Below are positions 16,083-24,402 of a stretch of 38,907 bases of DNA, in pieces (within the stretch, counting starts at the first letter, position 1; each line of letters starts with the position of its first letter). The notes below the pieces were generated by a model, which did no database searches, was not told the DNA's origin, and saw only the letters and a program-made list of their open reading frames with translations. The stretch covers positions 1 to 38,907 of the forward strand of contig JAGCHA010000069.1 in assembly GCA_017649325.1 (NCBI GenBank). The letters run 5' to 3'. This DNA comes from Ruminococcus sp. (lineage in GTDB: Bacteria > Bacillota > Clostridia > Oscillospirales > Ruminococcaceae). The position numbers and the translations under genes were made by a program.

Positions 16083-17126
16083 TCACTGATTGTCATATAT
16101 TTCGTTATTCTCATAACCGCCGTAGCCGAAATCGTCGCCGTACCAGCCCTCGCCGCCGTCAGCCTGACCGTTATCCTGCCAGTCATTTCCGCCGCCGTCG
16201 TCCTGCCATTCGTTGTAATTGCCGCCGTCATCCTGCCAGCTGTAGTCGGGAACTGCGGCTGTTGTCGTAGTGGTCGTGGTATTGATGGGTATACCGTTCG
16301 CATCTGTCATTATTGCCGGCTCAGTCTCCTCTGCGAGCTCGCCGCTCGGACGGAAGCTGCAAACATGCGAGCCTATCATCATCAGATAACCTTTTTTGCC
16401 CTTTACACCCTCGTCGTTCATTGCTTCCTGAGCGAGATCGAGCTTATACTCCACATCGTTCCAGTTGCCCATTTTGAACATAAGCCCATTTCGGTAGTTG
16501 ACTGTTATCGCATACTCATTTGACAGGTCTATCGAAGCTATGCCCGTATTGTCGTCTTTGTCGAAACGGCTAATCAGCTGAGTGAATGCATCGTACTTGT
16601 TCTCATTCTTTGAGCGGAGAGGCTTGCCCGCCTCAGTATCTGCAGGCTCAAAGCCGTAGATTATCGGGAGATTCTCGGTATCGGTGTAGAAGTTATTATC
16701 CGCAAGTATCTTACCGTTTCGGCTCACGAGCAGTACGCCCTTGTCATACTGCACATTATACGCGGGAATACAACGGGTCACCGTTATCCTCAGCGTTGAC
16801 GGAAAGTCTCTGTCGACCGTTGCCGTCTCGACGTATAGAAGCGAGTCGAGTATGCGCTGCTCTGCCTTTTTGTAGTCGAGCCTGAGCAGATTGTCGCCCG
16901 CATGGATACCCGAAGCCTCCACTATCTCCATATAAGTGTAGGTCTCGGACTCGCCCGAAATTACTATCTCGTCAATATTGAAAAGGAATGTGAAGCACAT
17001 CGTCACGCCCACAGTCAGCACGAGCAGTATCACCACGACGGTATACACGCTCATCATACGCCTTCTGCGGCGCATACGCTTGCCGCTGTTCTTCCTTTCT
17101 ATATTGGTCTTCTCAACGTCGTTCAT
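16083..17126 (-). CDS. ftsQ: Cell division protein FtsQ/DivIB
   Basis: Bitopic divisome protein that joins FtsL and the FtsB/DivIC homologue and helps control septal wall synthesis. A short Arg-rich cytoplasmic tail (KRMRRRRRMM) leads to one membrane helix at about residues 26-48. A POTRA domain follows (FNIDEIVISGESETYTYMEIVEASGI), then the FtsQ beta domain (VETATVDRDFPSTLRITVTRCIPAY). The family core ends near residue 265. The last 60 or so residues are a low-complexity tail rich in Asp, Gly, Asn and Trp with WQDDGG repeats, after a Thr/Pro linker. It follows murA by 21 bp, as often in Firmicute dcw clusters. Confidence 0.93.
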   Translation of the reverse strand: MNDVEKTNIERKNSGKRMRRRRRMMSVYTVVVILLVLTVGVTMCFTFLFNIDEIVISGESETYTYMEIVEASGIHAGDNLLRLDYKKAEQRILDSLLYVETATVDRDFPSTLRITVTRCIPAYNVQYDKGVLLVSRNGKILADNNFYTDTENLPIIYGFEPADTEAGKPLRSKNENKYDAFTQLISRFDKDDNTGIASIDLSNEYAITVNYRNGLMFKMGNWNDVEYKLDLAQEAMNDEGVKGKKGYLMMIGSHVCSFRPSGELAEETEPAIMTDANGIPINTTTTTTTAAVPDYSWQDDGGNYNEWQDDGGGNDWQDNGQADGGEGWYGDDFGYGGYENNEIYDNQ

Positions 17127-17147
17127 ATCAACACCAACTCCTGCCGC

Positions 17148-18407
17148 TCAGACTCTGCGTATCCTTCCGCCGAGCGAGCCGACAGCCTCCTCGATTTTTT
17201 CATATCCTCTGTCTATGTGCGAGATACCGCTAAGACAGGTAGTTCCCTCCGCAGCAAGCGCCGCTGCTGCCATTGCCGCTCCGCCGCGAAGGTCGGTAGC
17301 CTCGACGTCCGCACCGTGGAGCCTTGCAACTCCGCGCACGACCGCGACCTTCCCCAGCACTTCGATATCCGCACCCATTTTGTTGAGCGCAGCCGTATGA
17401 CGGTATCGGCAGTCGAATATATTCTCCTCAAAAACGCTGGCACCGTCGGCAGCCGCAAGCGCCGCCATAAGCACAGCCTGCGCGTCCGTGGGAAATCCGG
17501 GGTGCGGCATGGTGCGTATCCTGTCGCGGACAGCTCTGAGCCGCGCGCCGCTTCTGAGGTATATCCTGTTTTCCGCGGGATAAATGCGGCAGCCCGTCTG
17601 CTCCAGCACGGAGAGAAACGGCTCCATTTCCGCGGTACAGGTATTTTTCAGTATTATCTCTCCGCCCGCCGCAGCGACCATGGAGAGGTAAGTAGCTCCC
17701 GCGATACGATCGGGCATGACAGTATGCTCGCAGCCGTGAAGCTTATCCGTGCCGCATATCACGATCGTACTTCCGCCGTCGCCCTTTATATCAGCGCCGC
17801 GTTTCCGCAGGAAAGAGCAGAGATCGCAGATCTCGGGCTCGCGGGCGGCGTTGTTGACGGTAGTTTCGCCCTCGGCGCAGACCGCGCAGAGGATAATGTT
17901 CTCGGTCGCACCGACCGAAGGAAATGGCAGGTTTATCTTAGCTCCGCGGGCTCTCCCGCCCGCAATGCGGCAGTGTATGCGTCCGCCGCAGTCGGAAATA
18001 TCCGCGCCGAGCTTTCTCAGCGCCGCAAGGTGCATATCTATCGGCCGCGGACCGAGCTCGCACCCGCCGGGCACGCTGAAAGTACACTCCCCCGTCCTGC
18101 CGAGGATAGCCCCCATGAACATTATGGACGAGCGCATCTCACGCATGAGCTCCTCGGGGATCTCCGAGCCCGATGCGCCGCACGGGTCAATGACCGCAGT
18201 GCCGTCGGAAATATTGCATTTACAGCCGAGGCAGCTCAGTATCCGCGACGCGGAATACACGTCCGTCAGCGTCGGACAGTTCCTCAGCACCGACTCGCCC
18301 TCTCCGAGCAGAGCCGCCGCCATAATGGGAAGAGCGCTGTTTTTGCTGCCCTGCAAGGTCAGCTCGCCGCTGAGACGGCACCCTCCCGTAATGATGAATT
18401 TCTGCAT
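17148..18407 (-). CDS. murA: UDP-N-acetylglucosamine 1-carboxyvinyltransferase MurA
   Basis: First committed step of peptidoglycan synthesis: transfers enolpyruvate from PEP to UDP-GlcNAc; fosfomycin target. The 419 residues have the EPSP-synthase fold signatures, ITGGCRLSGELTLQGSKNSALP with the Lys-Asn pair, and the catalytic loop VPGGCELGPRPIDMH. The loop keeps the Cys that fosfomycin alkylates, so this is a fosfomycin-sensitive type at that site. LSGISHIDRGYEKIEEAVGSLGG closes the protein. GAGGTGG precedes the ATG. Firmicutes often have two MurA paralogues; a second cannot be judged from this window. Confidence 0.96.
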   Translation of the reverse strand: MQKFIITGGCRLSGELTLQGSKNSALPIMAAALLGEGESVLRNCPTLTDVYSASRILSCLGCKCNISDGTAVIDPCGASGSEIPEELMREMRSSIMFMGAILGRTGECTFSVPGGCELGPRPIDMHLAALRKLGADISDCGGRIHCRIAGGRARGAKINLPFPSVGATENIILCAVCAEGETTVNNAAREPEICDLCSFLRKRGADIKGDGGSTIVICGTDKLHGCEHTVMPDRIAGATYLSMVAAAGGEIILKNTCTAEMEPFLSVLEQTGCRIYPAENRIYLRSGARLRAVRDRIRTMPHPGFPTDAQAVLMAALAAADGASVFEENIFDCRYRHTAALNKMGADIEVLGKVAVVRGVARLHGADVEATDLRGGAAMAAAALAAEGTTCLSGISHIDRGYEKIEEAVGSLGGRIRRV

Positions 18408-18464
18408 AATACCACCTCGCAGCTTTTTGTGTATATTATGCTGTGAGGCGGTGTGGTGTTACGG

Positions 18465-19337
18465 TTATTTACCGATATGTGCCTGTAGGAATCTGTCGAA
18501 TGTCTCAGCCATTTCGTCGGGTATGAGCGCGTACATCATATGCCCCTTGTCGGAGAGATGCACTTCGCCGCCGCATTTCTCGGCGAAATCCTGTCCGAAT
18601 TTCCGCCAGCTGAGGTTCTTGCTGAGCGTTTTCATATCGCTGATGAAGAAGCAGCACGGACATTTCAGCGCTCCCGTATCGGCAGCCTTCCTTGCGTTAT
18701 CGGTCACTAGGCGTGATTCCTCGTAATATTCGCGGTTGGCGATATTCTTGTAGAAGAGCCTGCGGTAGACCTGCTTCTCCTCGTCGGTGAGTTCATTGCC
18801 CGTCATCAGCCCCGAGACATTCTCGGTCTTGCTCTTAATAAGCTTCGCAAAGAAGCCGTCCTTGGCTATTTTCTGCAGGAGCTTATGCGACTTATCGAGC
18901 TGTGCGAGCCGCTTATCCTCGCCTATCTCCTTAGACTGCTCCACCGCGAGTTCGGGCACACCCATATCCATGCTCAGCACTGCGCAGACCTCATCGGGGT
19001 AGGTATTCGCCCAGTAAACAGCCTCAAAGCCCGAATAGGAATGCGGAGCGAGCACATATGGCGGCTCAACTTCTGCCCTGCGGAGGGCTTCTCGGTCAGC
19101 CGCAACGAGATTCTCTATCGTGCGCGGCTCATCAGTGCCGTCACTGAAGCCGTAGCCTGCCTTTTCGATGACAGCAATGCGGTACTTCTTGGACATCCGC
19201 CTGTATATCGGCTTATACTCGAGCACAGGACAAGTCACGCCGCTTCCCGACATAAACACTATCGTGACAGTGCCTTCGCCTTCGGTGTAAACGTTGAGCT
19301 TGGTGCCGTTCACATCGACCCTGTTCTCATAGTTCAT
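18465..19337 (-). CDS. Alpha/beta hydrolase
   Basis: A 290-residue cytoplasmic serine hydrolase-like protein. Features are an oxyanion strand TIVFMSGSGVTCPVLEYKPIY, the GYGFSDG turn, and a nucleophile elbow APHSYSGFEAVYW. The usual G-x-S-x-G reads P-H-S-Y-S-G, with Ser in the normal place but Pro and Ser replacing the flanking Gly residues, a variation seen in some hydrolases. A helical cap follows (about 140-210), and a C-terminal SDKGHMMY offers the catalytic His. No signal peptide. It sits between murG (4-base ATGA overlap) and murA, so it is expressed with the cell-wall genes. Its substrate is unknown; a wall-precursor or lipid role is only a guess. Confidence 0.88.
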   Translation of the reverse strand: MNYENRVDVNGTKLNVYTEGEGTVTIVFMSGSGVTCPVLEYKPIYRRMSKKYRIAVIEKAGYGFSDGTDEPRTIENLVAADREALRRAEVEPPYVLAPHSYSGFEAVYWANTYPDEVCAVLSMDMGVPELAVEQSKEIGEDKRLAQLDKSHKLLQKIAKDGFFAKLIKSKTENVSGLMTGNELTDEEKQVYRRLFYKNIANREYYEESRLVTDNARKAADTGALKCPCCFFISDMKTLSKNLSWRKFGQDFAEKCGGEVHLSDKGHMMYALIPDEMAETFDRFLQAHIGK

Positions 19338-20470
19338 TTCTTCTTCCCCCTCGCGATGAGCTTGTCAACGACCGCAAGAATGCGCTCGTTGGTGTCCGTG
19401 AGGTGGAGGTCAGCCGCGCTCTGCGACATCACCTCTACTCTGTCTGGCGACTTGTAAAGGCTCTCTATCTCGGAAATTATCTTCTCGCTGGTAACGTCCT
19501 TCTGCTCGATTACAACAGCCGCGCCCGCCTTTCCGAGCACCATTGCGTTATGGTACTGGTGGTTGCCCGCGACTATCGGATAGGGTATCAGTATCGAAGC
19601 CTTGCCCGCCGCCTCAAGCTCCGCGAGCGTTGAAGCACCCGAGCGGCAGACAACGAGGTCAGCCGCCGCTAGGCATACGTCCATATCGTTTATGTACTCG
19701 GTTATGCGCAGACGGTCGCTTTTCAGCGGTATCCCCGCTGCCTGCATAGCCTGCGGGAAAGTGTCCTTACCCATGCCGCCGTAGCCGTGGATATGGTTGA
19801 TATTGAGCTTATTTCCCGCGTGCCACTTTATAACGGCTTCCATAGTCTCGTTTATGCAGCCCGCACCAAGACTTCCGCCGAACGAGAGTATCGTGAAATC
19901 GTCATTGAAGCCGAGCTTTTTTCTCGCCTCGGACTTCGACAGTGCGTTGATATTGCTTCTTACCGGCAGACCCGTGACGCTGTACTCGAACTTGCTCTTG
20001 TCCATGAAGTCGAGCGCCTCCTTGACGGTGAGCATCACATAGTCGACTTCCTTCGAGAGCAGCCTGTTCGTCACACCGGGGTAGGCGTTCTGCTCGTGGA
20101 TAGCGGTAGGAATGCCCATTCTCGCAGCCTTGCGTATCACGGGACCCGCAGCATATCCGCCCGTACCGATAGCGATATCGGGCTTGAAGCCCTCGATTAT
20201 CGCCTTTGCTCTTCTGCCCGAAGCGGCGAGATAAGCGATAGCCTTGGCATTTCTGCCGATATTTTCAATAGAGATACGGCGCTGGAATCCCGCCACCTTT
20301 ATGGTCTCCATTTTATAGCCTGCCTGCGGGACGAGCTTCGCCTCCATGCCCTTGGGCGTTCCCGCGAACAGAAACTCAGTATCGGGATATTTCGACTTTA
20401 TTATGTCAGCGATAGCGAGACCGGGGTTGATATGTCCGCCCGTACCTCCGCACGAGATAAGAACTCTCAT
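19334..20470 (-). CDS. murG: UDP-GlcNAc:lipid I N-acetylglucosaminyltransferase MurG
   Basis: Adds GlcNAc to lipid I on the inner membrane face to give lipid II. The 378-residue GT28 protein has the N-terminal GGTGGHINPGLAIAD loop, IGTGGYAAGPV and HEQNAYPGVTN in the N-domain, then FGGSLGAGCINE and the UDP-binding VCRSGASTLAELEAAGKASILIPYP block with the key Glu in the C-domain. AGGAG precedes the ATG. It lies 12 bp after ftsW, matching the usual ftsW-murG order, and its stop overlaps the hydrolase start. Confidence 0.97.
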   Translation of the reverse strand: MRVLISCGGTGGHINPGLAIADIIKSKYPDTEFLFAGTPKGMEAKLVPQAGYKMETIKVAGFQRRISIENIGRNAKAIAYLAASGRRAKAIIEGFKPDIAIGTGGYAAGPVIRKAARMGIPTAIHEQNAYPGVTNRLLSKEVDYVMLTVKEALDFMDKSKFEYSVTGLPVRSNINALSKSEARKKLGFNDDFTILSFGGSLGAGCINETMEAVIKWHAGNKLNINHIHGYGGMGKDTFPQAMQAAGIPLKSDRLRITEYINDMDVCLAAADLVVCRSGASTLAELEAAGKASILIPYPIVAGNHQYHNAMVLGKAGAAVVIEQKDVTSEKIISEIESLYKSPDRVEVMSQSAADLHLTDTNERILAVVDKLIARGKKK

Positions 20471-20482
20471 AAGACCGCTCCT

Positions 20483-21772
20483 TTATGCGTTTTTGGGTTC
20501 GTTGAAGTCTCCGCCGCCGTCATCGGGCTCGGGGACGGGTACGACCTCCTCTTTTTCGGGCGGGTAGTACCTGTGCTGCGAGATATTGAGCATAATGCCC
20601 ATCTCGACGAGCTGCATGACGAGCGCAGTACCGCCGTAGCTGAAAAACGGCAGGGAGATACCCGTATTGGGTATGAGGTTGCTGACAACAGCGAGGTTGA
20701 GGACGGTCTGTATGCCTATCTGCGTTGTTATGCCGACCGCGATGAGCATACCGAATCTGTCCTTGCAGCGGACTGCTATGGAATAGCCCTCGATAATGAG
20801 GAGAAAGAATACGATGATTATGGCAAGCGCTCCTACGAAGCCTATCTCCTCGCAGACTATCGGGAAAACGAAGTCGTTCTTCGTCTCGGGGAGATAGTGG
20901 TACTTCTGGCGCGAGTTTCCGAGTCCGAGACCGAAAAGTCCGCCCGAGCCTATAGCGATTATAGAGTTGGCAGTTTGCCATGTTACGTCGAGGACGTCCG
21001 AAAAGGGGTCCTTCCACGAAGCGATACGATTGGCAACGTAGCTTCCGGGCACCTTCGACTGCCACGATACATAGCCGAAGGCTCCGCACGCTGCAGCCAG
21101 TCCGAGCGCCGTATACTGCTTCCAGTTAGCGCCGCCGCAGAGTATCATCGCAATGGCGATAGAGCCGATGAGCATGATACCCGAGATATGCTTCTCGAGC
21201 GCGATGAGACCGACATAAACGCCGAGCAGCACCACATACTTTACGATACCCGTCTTGAACTCGTTCATTTTTCTGCCGTCGCGCTCCATGCTGTAAGCGA
21301 AGTAGATAATGAGTGCAAGCTTTGCTACCTCCGAGGGTTGAAGGTTGATAGGTCCGATATCGATCCAGCGCCTTGCGCCCATAGAGCCGCCTTCGTCGTT
21401 ACCCATGAGCAGTACCAGCACAAGCAGCACTGCCACCCCGACGTAGAATATTCCCGCAATATTGAAATTTTTCAGCAGCGGGAGTTTTATCGTCTTGAAG
21501 TTGTGATAATCCATTTTCATGAAGAATATCATAGCCACGAAGCCAATTCCAGCGAACATCGCCTGCTTCTTGGCGTAGTAGAGACCGTCGCCGTAGTCAC
21601 TGTACGCCCACGCATAGCTTGCGGAAGCCATCATAACGAGCCCGACTACGAGCAGTATCATGACGTAGGCGAAAAAGGCTACACTGATGTCGCCCGTCCT
21701 GCCGTCTCCGATGAAGAACCGCAGGATACCGCCTCGTTTTTTCTTTCTCTTTTTTGTCTGTGCCTGTGCCAT
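20483..21772 (-). CDS. ftsW: Septal peptidoglycan glycosyltransferase FtsW (SEDS family)
   Basis: Polymerises lipid II into glycan strands at the division site with a class B PBP. The 429 residues carry a basic N-terminal tail (KKRKKKRGG), about ten membrane helices, and SEDS signatures GARRWIDIGPINLQPSEVAKLALI in the middle and NLIPNTGISLPFFSYGGTALV near the C-terminus. The Pro-rich acidic cytoplasmic tail ends the protein. It follows mraY by 28 bp; murD, normally between them, is absent. AGGAGGTCGCA precedes the ATG. Confidence 0.96.
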   Translation of the reverse strand: MAQAQTKKRKKKRGGILRFFIGDGRTGDISVAFFAYVMILLVVGLVMMASASYAWAYSDYGDGLYYAKKQAMFAGIGFVAMIFFMKMDYHNFKTIKLPLLKNFNIAGIFYVGVAVLLVLVLLMGNDEGGSMGARRWIDIGPINLQPSEVAKLALIIYFAYSMERDGRKMNEFKTGIVKYVVLLGVYVGLIALEKHISGIMLIGSIAIAMILCGGANWKQYTALGLAAACGAFGYVSWQSKVPGSYVANRIASWKDPFSDVLDVTWQTANSIIAIGSGGLFGLGLGNSRQKYHYLPETKNDFVFPIVCEEIGFVGALAIIIVFFLLIIEGYSIAVRCKDRFGMLIAVGITTQIGIQTVLNLAVVSNLIPNTGISLPFFSYGGTALVMQLVEMGIMLNISQHRYYPPEKEEVVPVPEPDDGGGDFNEPKNA

Positions 21773-21800
21773 TGCGACCTCCTGAAGTCCTGAATAAGAG

Positions 21801-22847
21801 TTAGCCGTTAAATATAAGCGTCACTATGCCGAGAACGCCGAAGATTATACCGGCGAGTGAGAAAGTGATAACTATCTTATACTCGCTGTAGCCGCTCATC
21901 TCGAAGTGGTGGTGGATAGGCGTCATCTTGAAGATACGCTGCCCCTGATGGTCTGAGCGGAGCTTCTTTGTAATTTTGAAGTAGCTCACCTGTATCATTA
22001 CCGACAGCGCCTCGATTATGTATACGAGAGCCACCAGCAGCAGTACGAGGTGCTTGTGGAACACAAGTCCCACGCCTGTAACAGCCGCTCCGAGGAACAT
22101 CGAGCCCGTGTCGCCCATGAAGCACTTAGCAGGGTTGAGGTTCCAGATAAGGAAACCGAGACAGCCACCCGCGAGCGCCATAGTGAAGCACGACATCTCG
22201 TTCTCGCGCAGGAAAGCGCTGCATATCGTGAATATCAGCATAGCAATGAACGTAACCGAGCCGCACAGTCCGTCGACACCGTCGGTGAGGTTCACCGCAT
22301 TCGTGAGGTAGATGATAACGGGTATCATCAGCACGTAGTAGAATATACCAAGCTGCGGTGACACCCAGAAACCGAGGTCTATCGCCGTGCTTCCGTCGCC
22401 GAACTTATATATCATGAAGAGGAAGCCGAGCCCGAACAATGTCTGGAGCACTATCTTCTGCCACGGAGTCAGACCGTCGTTGTTCTTGCGTACGACCTTG
22501 GTATAGTCGTCGATAAAACCTATCAGACCGAAGAGGAGCGAGAAAGCGATGACGCTCAGCAGTCTGTAGAAGGCGTGATGAGTCTCGGGAGCCGTAGTAT
22601 CAAGCGCATATCTTATGCGGTAAGCCCAGTATCCGCCGACAGCGGTGAGCACCGTAGATATGATGAACATAAATCCGCCCATAGTGGGAGTCCCCTGCTT
22701 TTTGGCGTGCCACTGAGGACCGTCCTCGGTCTTGATAGGCTGACCGAACTTTATCCTGTGCAGGAACGGCACCAGCCATTTGCCCGATAATCCTGCTATC
22801 GCGAATGACAGCAGTGCAGTGAACAGGTTTATTACCCATAATGACAT
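21801..22847 (-). CDS. mraY: Phospho-MurNAc-pentapeptide transferase MraY
   Basis: Integral membrane enzyme that moves phospho-MurNAc-pentapeptide from UDP to undecaprenyl phosphate, making lipid I. The 348 residues have about ten membrane helices and family signatures: KTEDGPQWHAKKQGTPTMGG in the first loop, GLIGFIDDYTKVVRKNNDGL with the Asp pair, NAVNLTDGVDGL, and FMGDTGSMFLGAAV followed by the HHHFEMSG histidine motif near the C-terminus. GGAG precedes the ATG. It follows murE by 60 bp; murF, usually between them, is missing. Confidence 0.97.
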   Translation of the reverse strand: MSLWVINLFTALLSFAIAGLSGKWLVPFLHRIKFGQPIKTEDGPQWHAKKQGTPTMGGFMFIISTVLTAVGGYWAYRIRYALDTTAPETHHAFYRLLSVIAFSLLFGLIGFIDDYTKVVRKNNDGLTPWQKIVLQTLFGLGFLFMIYKFGDGSTAIDLGFWVSPQLGIFYYVLMIPVIIYLTNAVNLTDGVDGLCGSVTFIAMLIFTICSAFLRENEMSCFTMALAGGCLGFLIWNLNPAKCFMGDTGSMFLGAAVTGVGLVFHKHLVLLLVALVYIIEALSVMIQVSYFKITKKLRSDHQGQRIFKMTPIHHHFEMSGYSEYKIVITFSLAGIIFGVLGIVTLIFNG

Positions 22848-22907
22848 AGATATAACAACTCCAGTTTATTTATTAATGCGGAATTCCTGATTCCGGATTT
22901 GAAACGT

Positions 22908-24350
22908 TTAGTTTTTTTCGAGCAGTTTCAGCCCGTCGGCGACTACTTCGCGCTCGTCGAAGTGGATATGCTCCATTCCCGCAAGTATCTGATAGTCCTC
23001 GTGACCCTTACCCGCGAGGACGATGATATCACCCTTCCGAGCTATCTTCAGCGCGTGGTAGATAGCCTCCCTGCGGTCAACGACCACATCATACGGCACA
23101 TCGGTACCCTCGAGCCCGACGAGAATGTCACTGATAATAGCCTCGGGTTCCTCGTTGCGCGGGTTATCCGAGGTGACGACCAGTCTGTCCGCGTACAGAG
23201 CCGCAGCCTTAGCCATTTTCGGACGCTTTGCGGCGTCGCGGTTGCCTCCGCAGCCGAAGAGGCAGATAAGTCTGCCCTCGGTATATTCCTTGACGCTTCT
23301 GAGGATATTCTCGATAGCGTCGGGAGTGTGGGCGTAGTCGCATATGACTGTGAAATCGCGTCCCGTAGGGATGACCTCGCATCTGCCCTTAACGCCGTTA
23401 TAATTCTCGACAGCGCTTATCACGGTCTCGGCGGGGATACCCTCGCGCAGGCAGACCGCAATTGCAGCCGTGAGGTTAGATACATTGAAAAGCCCCGGGA
23501 TACGTGTTTTCACTAGATGGGACTTATCGCCGCAGCAGTACCAGAAGCTGCTGCCGGTTGACTTTATCTTAATACCGTCGGCATAGATATCGGCGTTGCC
23601 CTTGACGCTGAAGGACTTCCTCTCGCACGATACCTCGCCGCAGAGCCGTCTGCCGTAGTCATCGTCGGTATTGATTATCGCAGCGTCACAGATATCGAAG
23701 AGCATTTTCTTCGCCTGATAGTAGTCCTCCATGTCCTTGTGGTAGTCGAGGTGATCCTGCGTGAGGTTTGTGAACACGGCAGTCCTGAAGTGTGACGGGC
23801 CTATGCGCTTCTGACAGAGCCCGAAGGAGCTTACCTCCATGACAACGTACTTGCAGCCCGCCTCAGCCATTTTCGCGAGCACTTCCATGAACTCATAGGT
23901 GAGCGGAGTTGTATTCTCGGTGTGGAGCACCTCATCGCCTATCTCGTTCTGTATCGTACCGATGAGTCCCGTCTTGAAGCCTGCATACATGAGTATGTGC
24001 TTGATGACGCTGGTGGTGGTAGTCTTGCCGTTGGTACCCGTCACGCCGATGAGAGTCATCTTCCTCTCGGGGTGACCGAACCACGCTGCGCATATCCTGC
24101 CCCACATTTCGCGGGTATCATCGACGATTATCTGCCTGTCGCCGAGCCCGAGGTCGCGCTCGCAGACAACAGCCGCCGCTCCCTTTCCGAGCATCTCCTT
24201 AGCGGCGTCATGGCCGTCGAACTTCGCGCCCTGTATGCAGACAAAGAGGCTGCCTTCCGCGACCTTCCGTGTATCATCTGTTATCGATGTTATCTCCGCA
24301 TCACCGACTGCCGTCACAGCATTGTCTTCAATGATGTCTCTGAGTTTCAT
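22908..24350 (-). CDS. murE: UDP-MurNAc-tripeptide synthetase MurE, meso-diaminopimelate type
   Basis: Mur ligase adding the third stem-peptide residue to UDP-MurNAc-L-Ala-D-Glu. The 480 residues include the ATP loop GVTGTNGKTTTTS, MEVSSFGL, the NLTQDHLDYH block with the carbamylated Lys region after it, and CDYAHTPDAI. The specificity motif reads SDNPRNEEP; DNPR is the signature of meso-DAP-adding enzymes, so the wall should be meso-DAP type. The frame is open 28 codons further upstream, overlapping the PBP gene, but GGAGG seven bases before ATG 24350 and the family start (MKLRDII) support the shorter form. Confidence 0.96.
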   Translation of the reverse strand: MKLRDIIEDNAVTAVGDAEITSITDDTRKVAEGSLFVCIQGAKFDGHDAAKEMLGKGAAAVVCERDLGLGDRQIIVDDTREMWGRICAAWFGHPERKMTLIGVTGTNGKTTTTSVIKHILMYAGFKTGLIGTIQNEIGDEVLHTENTTPLTYEFMEVLAKMAEAGCKYVVMEVSSFGLCQKRIGPSHFRTAVFTNLTQDHLDYHKDMEDYYQAKKMLFDICDAAIINTDDDYGRRLCGEVSCERKSFSVKGNADIYADGIKIKSTGSSFWYCCGDKSHLVKTRIPGLFNVSNLTAAIAVCLREGIPAETVISAVENYNGVKGRCEVIPTGRDFTVICDYAHTPDAIENILRSVKEYTEGRLICLFGCGGNRDAAKRPKMAKAAALYADRLVVTSDNPRNEEPEAIISDILVGLEGTDVPYDVVVDRREAIYHALKIARKGDIIVLAGKGHEDYQILAGMEHIHFDEREVVADGLKLLEKN

Positions 24351-24402
24351 GTTACAGCCTCCGTTTCTTTTGTTATATTCTCTTTTCTTTCCTGCGGAGG
24401 TA

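Noticed and set aside
16902..18446. 514-codon plus-strand open frame opposite murA and ftsQ
   Set aside because: Antisense shadow; Arg/His/Ser-rich low-quality protein with no domain, and murA is unambiguous.
19787..21793. Very long plus-strand open frame opposite ftsW and murG (668 codons)
   Set aside because: It is the antisense shadow of ftsW and murG, which have clear family motifs, ribosome binding sites and operon spacing. The antisense product has no recognisable domain.
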